Notes: a model not told the origin generated them from the letters alone. A stretch of DNA of 64,000 nucleotides from Bremia lactucae (GCF_004359215.1 NC_090610.1:6534611-6598610); one strand, 5' to 3'; positions 45,408 through 55,377 are shown, counted from the first letter of the stretch. Program-made: numbers and translations.

Positions 45408-45630
45408 CACTGAGAAAGAGAATTATATTGCCGGTACTACTTAGCGAATCAATTTCTGTCCAAGCTGGGCTTGGTACTAGCAATGAGAAATCCTCGATTC
45501 AATTACGTTAAAGTTGGATGCTACTTACCAGTAAGAAAGTGGTTGCAAAGTCCCTTTCGAGGACTTTACTGCCGAATTCTGTGCCTTTCGACTTAATTCT
45601 CTTTCTGAGCGCAAGTGGCAGCAACACCAT
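45405..45630 (-). promoter_or_regulatory. probable 5' leader with intron and a short upstream ORF
   Basis: On the minus strand a consensus donor GTAAGTAG (45528) and a pyrimidine-rich acceptor TTCTCTTTCTCAG (45410) define a 119-bp intron. The exon before it contains ATG at 45630 and 34 codons starting MVLLPLALRK. After splicing these run into TGA at 45409-45407, overlapping the main ATG as TGATG. This is inference from splice motifs. Confidence 0.5.
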
Positions 45631-46240
45631 ATTGCGTCAGTTGTATTAGCCACGAAAAGGTGGCCTGTTTCTGATGGTCCCCCACCCTCTACAACAATTC
45701 AGATATAGATTAACTGTTCTTTCTACGCGTCTCTATCACTTTATCAAATATGTCAGGTCGATCGACAATTCAAGCTTTTTATAACCACCAGTGACGAGAA
45801 GGCTGATGTTGTCTTGTTTATTTACGCCTCACACAAACCAATTTTCGTCCGATCGCCAGTCGTCTGTCGAGCAAGAATAGCCTTGAATCTAGCTCCGTCC
45901 GAAGCTCTATATTAGAGGAAGTACAGTAGTTGTGTCGCCCTCGGGCGCATTGCAATTACAAATGGTTGCAAGTGTTAAAAAAGTGCATGGAACTGAGTTT
46001 CTCTGATACCTATTGACTAAACAGATCTAATTATTCATTCGCGAATAAATGCGAAATTTGAACGCTCCTTATTAAATAAGGATTTCAAACCTCATATTAT
46101 TGAAGAGCGGCTGAAGCTCATGCACTGTGCTGACAACCAAACGCGGTGCGTTTCGCGCTATTTACCCAAGAAAGCGTCCACTGAGCCGCATTATGCGTTT
46201 TAAAAAAATCGACTTCTTGTGGCGATAGGCGCTTGACTTC
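45631..46240. promoter_or_regulatory. divergent intergenic region
   Basis: About 0.6 kb between the leader of the minus-strand membrane protein gene and the start of the COMM-domain gene. It has no long frames or repeats and presumably carries both promoters. I did not find a clear oomycete initiator element. Confidence 0.4.
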
Positions 46241-47024
46241 ATGCGTGTTTTGATGCTGACTGTTCGTGTTTTATTTTCTGCTGATGCTTCCGTTTTTCAA
46301 AGAACGGAATCGTACAAAGTGCTTAATTTCGTTGCAAAAGACAAATTGGTACGAGTACTGGAGTGCGTGCTTGACAAGATGGCGGTCAGTGTGCGCTGGC
46401 AATCGCAAACAGAATTCGTTGCTTATATTTGCTTATATATGCGCGCTCTTTTATATCGAGCAGGAGGCCAGCTCATTTACTATGGAAGAAAATATACAAA
46501 TGGGGGAAGTATTCGCAATGTCGAATACGCAGATTGGTGCGATTTTTGAGGTGGCTAAAGAGGTTTTCCTCGACGCCGCCACTTTCGACTATGTAGACCG
46601 TACCGTTTTGTCTTCACGGGGTGTGGATGATCACGTCGCATTTGCTCTGGAAAAAATGTGGAAATATAGAGATCTTTCTTTGAGGAAGCAAATTGCTTTA
46701 GCTCACAAGGTCAAGTTTCCGGTGTTGATGCTGCGGAAGTCCGATTGGCGTTTGCACCTGGAGATGGGGAGCAGCAATTGCAAAGGACTTTCGCAGACGA
46801 AGGCTATTTTCCAGCTTGACTTAGTAGACACGCGCACAGATGAGGTAATTCGATATTATTCAAATTGAAATTAGCTATATATCACTTCGCTTTTAATGTT
46901 TTAGGCTGAAAAGCTGGACATCGAGTTATCCCACGCGGAGCTGCGCTCTCTGTTTACGCAGCTCAACGCCATTCAGCAAGAAGAGCTGGACGTGGCTTTA
47001 ATATCGTCAAGAGCGGATAATTAA
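46241..47024 (+). CDS. COMMD10: COMM domain-containing protein, COMMD10-like
   Basis: COMMD proteins form the Commander complex, which works with retriever in endosomal recycling. Exons inferred: 46241-46384, 46464-46844 and 46905-47024, with GT-AG introns of 79 and 60 bp, giving 214 residues (human COMMD10 has 202). The N-terminal helical part (TESYKVLNFVAKDKLVRVLE, then the exon 2 helices) compares with COMMD10. The COMM domain begins near residue 138 (KSDWRLHLEM, KAIFQLDLVDTR) and ends LDIELSHAELRSLFTQLNAI, which exon 3 supplies in frame. The start ATG is uncertain, as a further 5' exon is possible. COMM domain membership is firm; the COMMD10 assignment rests on remembered similarity. Confidence 0.78.
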
Positions 47025-47189
47025 TGTTGTAATTATCAGGCTACTTTTCTCAATTTGTTGAAAGCAATGCGTCATTACATTGCATCCTGCATCAGGTGCT
47101 GCAATAGCTTCTGTGCCAGATGTTATTTTGCTTGAAAAAGTCCGATTGCATAGTTACAGGGAAGGCAGTCCCTAAAAATCTTAACATGT

Positions 47190-47345
47190 TACACGAATCG
47201 TACAGGACACCTATATTTGAATTTTATAAAGGGAATTGCTGCGGACACACCCAATTTAAGACCACTAAAAGCAGAATTTTGTCTACAGGTATAAATCTCC
47301 CAAAAAAGGATTTTAGGGAACGGTTTTGACACAGAGACACACACC
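47190..47345 (-). repeat. repeat E, copy 3
   Basis: On the minus strand it contains GGGAGATTTATACCTGTAGA followed by CAAAATTC and GTGTGTCCGCAGCAATTCC, shared with copy 1 (37282-37345). It lies 170 bases after the COMM gene stop and marks the right border of the gene island. Confidence 0.55.
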
Positions 47346-47552
47346 CCTTTTGGTACAGCCCCCCCCCCCCCCGTCTGTTTGTTTCTATTAGATAAAGCAT
47401 GAGATTAAAACTAATCAGTTTCGTGATTCCGCTGTATCGCAAAATTGAAAAAAAAATCCTTTAGATCCCTTTTAGACTTTGGGTACACCCCCCGCTAAAT
47501 TACATTTGGGAGCTGATGTAAACACACCATCTACCTCTGTATTTGTAAGAGT
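47346..47552. other. short unassigned stretch with a 14-base C run
   Basis: A run of 14 C lies at 47359-47372, with a second C-rich site at 47489. On the minus strand the G run is followed by CTGTACCAAAAGGGGTGTGT, which could be a polypurine tract next to an LTR start. No other support was found. Confidence 0.3.
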
Positions 47553-47889
47553 TGTAACGTGCTAAAGTTGCCCTAATGTTACACATTCCCCGTTAAGTAC
47601 ACTTTGTGTACTTAAGGGGATGGTCAACTACTTAAATAAAGTAATTAAACCCACCACTCGGGTGTGGTTCACATTTGTGACCAACCCTTGTGTATGTGAT
47701 GCACATAGGTGCATTAACATTAGGAGGCATGACGCCTAGAGTCATCCGTTACGCGAGGTATCTAGAAACATACGCTCGCAATATATATTAGTGTTATCTA
47801 CAGCGATGACATTTTTGATTGGTAAAATTAGGTACTTATATTTAGTGTGTTGAGTAAAGTCGCTAAGGCGCCCACCACAACTACCTCAC
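47553..47889 (+). mobile_element. family A LTR, truncated at its 3' end
   Basis: It starts TGTAACGTGCTAAAGTTGCCC and follows LTR A through the TACATTAGGAGG-like and AGGCGCCCACC blocks, then stops at CTACCTCAC where the C LTR begins. No internal A sequence lies upstream. Confidence 0.8.
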
Positions 47890-48331
47890 TGTAACGGGGC
47901 ACTACTGACCTGTACTGCTTCAGTACAAGTTCACTCCGCACTGCTTCAGTGCGAGTGGTACCTCACGTCCTTCACGTACACAAGTACGTGCAGAGGAAGA
48001 CTCTCTTTACAACACTTGCTACAAAGAGGGTTAAAAAAGTAAATTGTATGTAATATAAATAAGTTCTTCTGTTTTTATCTATTTTCTACTAACTTAGTTA
48101 TATACTAATACAAAGCATGTAATAAAGTCTTATTTGTCTCTCTCTTTGCGCGCGTCCAGTGCTGACTGGACCGCGGAGCAAGTCGATATAATGGCGTATA
48201 TCTACCAATGGATAAGCTTTTAGAGTATTATTATCCAAAGTAATATTCTCCAAATATTATCTACCTTTTAGATAATACATTAATTAACAACTTTTAAGTG
48301 TTAATTTCATGAAACGATACACCTCGTTACA
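47890..48331 (-). mobile_element. family C LTR, 3' LTR of element C-2
   Basis: Minus-strand start TGTAACGAGGTGTATCG at 48331, end GTGCCCCGTTACA at 47890, 442 bp. The polypurine tract on the same strand directly precedes it. It contains three small dyads near its end: 47911-47927, 47937-47953 and 47973-47990. Confidence 0.88.
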
Positions 48332-48346
48332 TCACCCCTCCCTTAA
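48332..48346 (-). promoter_or_regulatory. polypurine tract of element C-2
   Basis: The minus-strand reading TTAAGGGAGGGGTGA immediately precedes the LTR start. This fixes the polarity of C-2 as minus, so the long plus-strand frame next to it is antisense to the element. Confidence 0.85.
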
Positions 48347-49426
48347 ACGACAATACTCTGACTATCATTGGATAGAGTGGTCACTATAAGACCACTTAAT
48401 TAAAAGGATGTTGGTTGGTCAGAACCATCATTTTAATTCTAACACATGGTTAACAAGTCCATGCGGTATGCGAATAGTGCGGCGCCTTCGGCTGCGGTTC
48501 ATGCAGCCACGGGCGACGCATTATTGTCTCAGACGTTACGTGTGCCGTAGTGTCATCTTTTCCCGCAACTCTAAATGTTTCAGGTGCACTAGGTGAGACA
48601 CCACGTTAATGCGACCCCTCTTTGGAGGTCGATTACGAATGCGAGTCGGACGAAATGGCCGACGGGGGGAACAGAACAGTCGCCTGATCATCGTCAGGCG
48701 GATGACTATAAGTCTTCGAATGAGGGGGCTCATTCCGGTAGACGTGCTGGTAGCATGCGCTACAGCATGTTCGGTTCAGACGATGAGGATGATTCCTCAT
48801 CTCCAGCGCCGTCTCCCGTGCCGTCACCCGCACACATTTCTGTGCGTGGTGATGACGACGGCGTAAGCCATCGTAATAAAAGTTCTTGTGGTACCCCTGC
48901 TTCAGTGGGTACCACTCAGGGGATGGTAGACATTAAAAATTCTCGTCCTTCCCCTGAGAAGAAGCCGTGGCTTTTGCCCGAGCAGCTAAATAATAGCTTG
49001 TCTGGAGAGACTACTCCTCACAATTATTATCCCTTATTTATTGCGATAAAGCTACATGGCCTTGATCCCAGCGCGAAGAACTTTCGCGCTGAGGAAGATT
49101 TTTATCTCGATGTTTTTTTAAGCATCGATGGTATAGTGGCTACAACAAGCGAGAAAAAGTCTCGCTGATGCAAGCCTGGAGCGCGTTAATTCGCAATGTC
49201 AAAGACATTGGACGCAAAAAGCCTGGCTTCAAAGACTTAACGCGATTCACGTTAAGCTGAGAAACGAGCTCCAACCGGTCCAAGGTTTATATTGCATCAG
49301 TTATAACGTGAGGAAGGACTTTCATGCCTCACGTGGGGTGATCCCTGTTCGTGTTGTGTTGACAGCACGAAACGAGTTAAAGCGGATGTCTTTTCCCTTT
49401 CTTCACCCTGGCAAGGGGTCGCAGCT

Positions 49427-49723
49427 CTATCTAGATGCGCGATGCGGTTGACGTTTTGCAATCAGTTTACATGCGCCAGGGGCGCGTGTTTTCCGATGGA
49501 TCAGAAGATCCATCGGATGGGTCTTCTGATCCATCGGATGGGTCTCGTCATACTGACGGAAGAGGCCTTCAACGTCAACAACCAGCTGGGAACGAGGCTC
49601 CCAGCTGTCATGTGAAGGTGAATGAACGCGCCAGCGAACAAGATAACTCGTTCGCTGCCCCTTCACATCACGGTGGTTTTGAATACGTTCCACAAGGAAA
49701 TGTTGACCGCCGTGGGAATCCAC
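49427..49723 (-). pseudogene. element C-2: chromodomain at the end of pol
   Basis: The minus-strand reading HFLVERIQNHRDVKGQRTSY is followed by LVRWRVHSPSHDSWEPRSQL and VVDVEGLFRQYDE, a clear chromodomain. Such domains at integrase ends steer insertion toward marked chromatin in chromoviruses. It is coded opposite to, and fully inside, the antisense frame. A degraded copy is at 63845-64000 (C-4). Confidence 0.85.
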
Positions 49724-49923
49724 TAATGGTTGTGGTTAACCATGTGTCGAATCTAGAGTCGAAGATCGACAAACTCGATCACTTCCGCTATAATTTGGAG
49801 GAGGAGCTTGATCGCGATCGCGGTAAGCGTCGCTCGTTGGAGCAGACGGTGCAGGCTCACTATATCGAACGGTGTTTTAACCGTTCGAAGCGTGCGTACT
49901 CCATGTTGGAGTACTAATTGAAT

Positions 49924-50808
49924 NNNNNNNNNNNNNNNNNNNNNNNNNNNNNNNNNNNNNNNNNNNNNNNNNNNNNNNNNNNNNNNNNNNNNNNNNNNNN
50001 NNNNNNNNNNNNNNNNNNNNNNNNNNNNNNNNNNNNNNNNNNNNNNNNNNNNNNNNNNNNNNNNNNNNNNNNNNNNNNNNNNNNNNNNNNNNNNNNNNNN
50101 NNNNNNNNNNNNNNNNNNNNNNNNNNNNNNNNNNNNNNNNNNNNNNNNNNNNNNNNNNNNNNNNNNNNNNNNNNNNNNNNNNNNNNNNNNNNNNNNNNNN
50201 NNNNNNNNNNNNNNNNNNNNNNNNNNNNNNNNNNNNNNNNNNNNNNNNNNNNNNNNNNNNNNNNNNNNNNNNNNNNNNNNNNNNNNNNNNNNNNNNNNNN
50301 NNNNNNNNNNNNNNNNNNNNNNNNNNNNNNNNNNNNNNNNNNNNNNNNNNNNNNNNNNNNNNNNNNNNNNNNNNNNNNNNNNNNNNNNNNNNNNNNNNNN
50401 NNNNNNNNNNNNNNNNNNNNNNNNNNNNNNNNNNNNNNNNNNNNNNNNNNNNNNNNNNNNNNNNNNNNNNNNNNNNNNNNNNNNNNNNNNNNNNNNNNNN
50501 NNNNNNNNNNNNNNNNNNNNNNNNNNNNNNNNNNNNNNNNNNNNNNNNNNNNNNNNNNNNNNNNNNNNNNNNNNNNNNNNNNNNNNNNNNNNNNNNNNNN
50601 NNNNNNNNNNNNNNNNNNNNNNNNNNNNNNNNNNNNNNNNNNNNNNNNNNNNNNNNNNNNNNNNNNNNNNNNNNNNNNNNNNNNNNNNNNNNNNNNNNNN
50701 NNNNNNNNNNNNNNNNNNNNNNNNNNNNNNNNNNNNNNNNNNNNNNNNNNNNNNNNNNNNNNNNNNNNNNNNNNNNNNNNNNNNNNNNNNNNNNNNNNNN
50801 NNNNNNNN
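49924..50808. other. assembly gap
   Basis: 885 N. Flanks belong to one element: antisense frame and chromodomain on the left, antisense C-terminus and integrase C-terminal domain on the right. Confidence 0.95.
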
Positions 50809-53117
50809 ATCCGTCCTCGGAAGAAGCCGCGTACTGATGGTACGGGCGGAGCCGACCAACGTAAAACGTAGGATGCGTTCGCATCCTACGTGGCAATTCT
50901 ATTGTGTACGCATTGCCTCTGCGATGCAGTACACGGAAAGGCCCAATGACCTTGGGAAGTAGCTTACTGCTACCCACATTAGTGACTACACGCTTAGGTA
51001 AGTTTACCGTAGAGAGTAGTACTAGGTCATTTATTTCAAATGAAAGAACGTTTGCTGATCCCTGTTTGTCTGCGTTCCGTTTCTGACGGTCCACTGCGTT
51101 AGCAATAGAATCCTGTACGAAACCGATTATTGATTCTCGAGTCAGGAAAAAATCCTCTGCTGACTCACTTGTTTTGTCTTTTCAGTGCGCTTTGTGCGCA
51201 CTGCCATGTGATTTTTCTCATCTTCGATGTTGATTACTTCGACATCGACATTATTCGCGTCGTTGGTAACTTCAACGCGTAATGAGTATGAGCCAGAAAT
51301 GGTTTGCTCGTGCGAGTACACCCCCCATAAACTAGAGGATCCCTCTAATTGTGTGGGTATGCGTGGATGGCGTAAGCCATTCACGAAGAACGGTGTATGC
51401 GTTGTAGACGCGTGCACCGGATTATTGATGGCAAATTCGACCATCGGTAAAACTCGCTCTAATTCGGATACGATTGGACATAACCTCGAAGTATCTCTTC
51501 GAGAACGCGATTTACGCGTTCCGTCTGACCATCTGTATCTGGATGATTATAAGTTGACATAGTCAGCCGTGTTTCGAGAGATCGGAACACGGATTGCCAA
51601 AACCCCGCCGTAAACCGTAAATCTCTATCCGAGACCAGTTCACGGGGTGTCCCGTGGAGTTTGAATACCGTGTCGATAAGGACACGGGCACAGCTCGGAG
51701 CCGTGATCGACTCTGTTACTGCAGGAAGATGTACCATTTTGCTGAATCTGTCTACGAAAACAAGGATTCCATTGTTTTTGTGAGACTTCGGGAAATTCGA
51801 AGACGAAGTCCATAGATATGGACTGCCAACACTGGTAGAGGCTGGAGAGGTGCACGGGATGAAGGGCTAGGCTTCACCCGTTGACATACCGCGCAAGCAC
51901 GAATGTACTTGCGCACGAACTGATGCTGGCGGGGCCAGTAAAAGTCGCGACTTACTGTGAAATAAATCTTCTCACGTCCACGATGCCCACTTGTTGGTGC
52001 ATTGTGATACTTATACATGATGCGCAAGCGCAAATCATTGTGAGTTGGGACGACGACACGTGGAGTGTCGCCGGCAACGACTGTGTAATACAATAAGCCG
52101 TTGCGTGTTGTGTATCGATCGGATGACGATCGATATATAGCCGGTAAATCTTTAAAACAAAAATTATCAGATGGATTCATCAAATGATCCATTAAACGCA
52201 GAAGGTCATTATCTTCTGCGTAGGCTTTCTTTATGTCATTAAGAAGGTTGATGACGGAACACTTGAAACGAGTGTTGCAACAGTGGGATTATTTTCACTG
52301 TTGGAATGCGCAGCCGGCTCGGAATCGGGTCTGTCTGCGTGATAAAGGATCAGCGACAACATTATGTCGTCCTGGTTTATATACTAGGAGAAATTATGCT
52401 CCGCGAAAAAGGAATGCGACATCGCCATTCTTTGTTCTTTTGCAAGAGGTGTGGGCTATTTACGGCCGTTCGTAATGACACATGGTCCGTATATACGCTG
52501 CTGAACGGTCTTTCTCCGAGGAGATACACCCTAAATTCAGCCAGTGCATATTTCATTGCAAAGAGTTCCTTGTCATGCACTGGGTAATTGCGTTCAGCTG
52601 GTTGCTGACGCGATTGGTAACAGACGACGCGCTCCGCGCCGTCTGTATCGAATTGCATTAACGCAGATTGCGATATCGCTGGCGTCACAGACCTTATGAA
52701 ATGGTCTGTCTTGATCTGAAATCGCCAAGATGGGCAATTTTATCATGCTTTGCTTGATACCTTCAAAAGAACGCTGACAATCAGCGTTCCATAGCCGTTT
52801 CTCGTCTTTTTTTTCAAGAGACGAGAGCAATAAACAGTCATCTTGGCATAATTGTGGGAGTACTTGTGCAAGTACGCCGCTAATCCAAGGAACTTTCTAA
52901 GTCCGTTGACATCGGCTGTAACTGGCCAGTCGGTAATTGCCTTGATCTTTTTCGGAATCAGGGCGCACGCCGTGTTTACCGACGATGCACCTAAGAAGTG
53001 GCATTTCGATTGCAGCGAATATACACTTCTTGAGATTTGCGCACAACTTATGCTTTCGCATAAGCGAAAGAACCTGACGAACGTGAGTTTTATGAAGTTC
53101 CGCGTCCGTCTTTCCGT
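50809..53117 (-). pseudogene. element C-2: RT, RNase H and integrase
   Basis: Minus-strand order from high to low coordinates: RT connection (53110-52830, RQVLSLMRKHKLCAN, then CIVGKHGVRPDSE), RT end and RNase H (52830-52377, RNYPVHDKELFAMKYALAEF), integrase zinc finger (52192-51880, GHRGREK then ACAVCQRVK, with H and C pairs present), integrase core (51855-51380, ELVSDRDLRFTAGFW, then NHPDTDGQTERVNRV, FAINNPVHASTTHTPFFVNG), and the C-terminal domain (51094-50820, FRVLHRRGNAYTIELPRRM, then YVGRLRPYHQY). Gag, protease and RT front are missing. Stops and frameshifts occur, but the order is complete from RT palm end to C-terminal domain. Confidence 0.82.
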
Positions 53118-53884
53118 CTTAATGTCGTCGCTGATGCGTTATCACGCCGATCCGTACAATTTCTCTGTGGAATATAAACCAGGACGACTTAATGTCGTCG
53201 CTGATGCATTATCACGCCGACCCGATTTCGAGCTTGCTGCGCATAGGTCCCTCCCGCCTTGAATAAGAGTTACTCTAAAACAGGTAAGGTATACGAGGGT
53301 GGCGTTGACTTAGCGCATTTTCGCTCGTTTTGGCCTTAAAAAAGAGATGGATACCTGTGACCGCTAGCAAGCCTCGAGCCTGTACCACACGACATCGCGA
53401 AACGCTCATTGGTAAAAGCATGAGCGTCCCTTAAGTACCCTTGGTGTACTTAACGGGATGGTCAATTACTTGATTAAAGCATTTCAACAGTATAAACAAT
53501 CCCACTGTTGCAACACTCATTTTAAGTGTTCCGTCATCAGCCTTATTTGATGACATAAAGAAAGCCTACGCAGAAGATAAGGACCTTTCGCGTTTAACGG
53601 ATCATCTGATGAATCTATCGGATAAATCTTTTAAAGATTTAGCGGCTTTATATCGATCGTCATGCGATCGATACACAACACGCAACGGCTTATTGTATTA
53701 CACAGTCGTTGCCGCGTGTCGTCGTCCCAACTCACAATGATTTGCGCTTGCGCATCATGTATGAGTGTCACGATGCACCAACAAATGGGCATCGTGGACG
53801 TGAGAAGATTGATTTCACAGTAAGTCGCGACTTTTACTGGCCCCGCCAGTATCAGTTCGTGCGCAAGTACATTCGTGCTTGCCC
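53118..53884 (+). repeat. inverted duplication of C pol sequence
   Basis: The sequence flips to the plus strand here. 53155-53260 reads RNase H end (FSVEYKPGRLNVVADALSRR), and 53500-53884 is an inverted copy of the integrase zinc-finger region at 51890-52290. A 35-base unit (CTTAATGTCGTCGCTGATGC..) occurs twice at 53118 and 53188, and a 55-base LTR A fragment lies at 53430-53485. The region thus forms a foldback around 53117. Confidence 0.75.
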
Positions 53885-54842
53885 TGCTTTCCAGCTGCAA
53901 ATGGGTTAACCTTGTCAAGTTTTTGGATCATGAAGAGGAGGATTTCAAAGTAGCTTCTCATTTTGGTATTTGTGGGTGACACCTCCATAGGGATGGCTTT
54001 TTTGATATGGCGGCATTCATAGTAGGAGGCAGATGCAGGGAACATGTATTTTTTCAAAAGCATTACATTAACACGCTTCCAATTCTTGTTGTGGCTAGCG
54101 CGCTCTACCAGCATATGCACAACATTTGTGTGCTTCATAGCATGTGTGGTAAATCGAGTCGCTAGACCTAAGTGTCCGTGACAGCTTCTTTAAAAGGCCT
54201 CCGTGTGAATCGAGTGCAGCGTATTTACATTTACAAAGGAGGCTATCTATTAAGCGTTGATCGACAAGCAGACACACTGTCTTGTCGCGTGTAGTGTTAG
54301 ACACTCGTCGGACTTTGTTGACTTTTTTAGAACGCTGCATCTGCAACTGACGATTTCTTCATGAACAAGACCACAAGTGACACGCCGTACAAGCTTAGTT
54401 CCTTCGCGTTGTCGCTTGCCAATGGTGCCCGTGGCTGGTTAAAGACGCGAATTAACAGGAAATCGATGTTTCGTCTGCCGTGTCCTGCTGAGTTTAATAT
54501 GAGCTCGAGCTAAGCCCCACTGCTATATCGCGACGTGCATCAATCTGTAATCGTGACATTTAAGGGACTGGGTCTGTTCCTATTTTGCTTTGTACTTATG
54601 CTTTGATGGTTGAGCTAAAAACTGGCCAGCTCGTGTTAAAAGAACCCGTGCAGCTAGCTAGCTACCTTGCCCACTCAGCATGCATGCATCGCGTTATCGA
54701 AAATTAGACTTCGTCACAGAAACATTGAATAATCTATTTTCTTCACCCTATACTGGGTTGCAATGTTCTGTTTCTGAAACCCGATTTTTGTAGCTTGGGC
54801 GGAATTATGCGCAATCACGTCAAGTGCAGTGAATGTCGCACA
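53885..54842. other. unassigned region between C-2 and D-3
   Basis: Two adjoining minus-strand frames (54346-54095 and 54138-53815) look protein-like, with KHTNVVHMLVERASHNKNWK and clustered His/Cys, and could be the relic of a host gene or a DNA transposon. 54360-54840 has no notable frame. Confidence 0.35.
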
Positions 54843-55050
54843 CCAAAGGGGAATTGCACTTTATTTAATCATCTAATCTGAAACTTTACCCTAGCTAATT
54901 TAAAAATAGATCTCGGCGCCAGATTTGTATCTGGCGCGTGACCACATTTGTTACCCATAGTAAATGGGATTTAAGTAACTAATTATTTTAGAATAGGATA
55001 AAAGGGTATTTTCCCAAAATGTAAATGGACAGCAACAACGGTTCTCCAGA
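54843..55050 (-). mobile_element. family D LTR fragment, inverted
   Basis: On the minus strand it covers roughly the first half of LTR D, from GGAGAACCGTTGTTGCTG through the CCAGATACAAATCTGG-type stem to the AAGTGCAATTCCCC block. It faces the D-3 5' LTR head to head. Confidence 0.75.
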
Positions 55051-55146
55051 TCCTGTGTCTCCTTCTTGGTTTTATTACTGTAATGAGACACACATCGGTC
55101 CTGTGTCGCCTTCTAGGCTTTATTACTGTAATGGGGCACACATCGT
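55051..55146 (+). repeat. two tandem 48-bp units at the D-3 5' border
   Basis: The unit beginning TCCTGTGTC and ending CACACATCG occurs twice with about five differences. Each contains an LTR D start (TGTAATGRGRCACACATCG) preceded by TTTATTAC, so the element border itself is duplicated. Confidence 0.8.
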
Positions 55147-55375
55147 TTGGAGAGCCGTTGTTAAGGTACATTTACTTTATGGGTAAATACCCATTTATCC
55201 TATATACTCTTGGGCACTAGTTGCCACTTGGTTCTACGAACCTATGAATCCCTTGAACTAGGATTAATTTTAAGCTTTAATAGGTTGCACGACTCCCCGA
55301 GTTGTTAAACCCATCAGTTCTATAGAACTAAAAGACTCTTTGAGTCTAAAAGTCTTTCCTCTGATTTTAGCTACA
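55127..55375 (+). mobile_element. family D LTR, 5' LTR of D-3, internally deleted
   Basis: It starts TGTAATGGGGCACACATCGT and ends TTTTAGCTACA, 249 bp against about 470 for the 3' LTR. The missing part lies between TACCCATTTATC and CTATATACTCTTGGGCACT and removes the ATCTGGCGG stem. Confidence 0.8.
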
Positions 55376-55377
55376 CC

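Larger units (their letters stand above)
48446..50869 (+). pseudogene. antisense ORF of element C-2 (aORF-C), with gap
   Basis: Starts at ATG 48446 (YANSAAPSAAVHAATGDALL), 100 bases from the polypurine tract, and runs against pol. The N-terminus is Ala/Ser-rich, then acidic (MFGSDDEDDSSSP), then LFIAIKLHGLDPSAKNFRAE at 49040-49100. Next come a segment shared with C-1, a repeat of SDGS units at 49500-49550, a coiled-coil-like part (VNHVSNLESKIDKLDHFRYN) and, beyond the gap (49924-50808), the basic end PRKKPRTDGTGG with stop at 50869. About 800 codons if the gap length is right. There are frameshifts near 48530 and 49170-49440. Similar proteins lie in C-1 and C-4. Function unknown; the basic end could be a nuclear signal. 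Confidence 0.65.

Noticed and set aside
44371..45444. Plus-strand frames of 60-100 codons opposite the membrane-protein gene
   Set aside because: They are opposite-strand shadows of a 462-codon intact frame with clear hydrophobic and coiled-coil segments.
47890..49917. C LTR followed by a plus-strand gag
   Set aside because: At first the plus-strand frame looks like gag after a 5' LTR. The polypurine tract next to the LTR, the minus-strand pol and chromodomain, and the true gag with zinc-knuckle relic in C-3 show that the frame is antisense to the element.
49753..51094. Minus-strand frames of more than 360 codons across 49924-50808
   Set aside because: Most of the length is N. Only the flanking integrase C-terminal part and the antisense C-terminus are real sequence.
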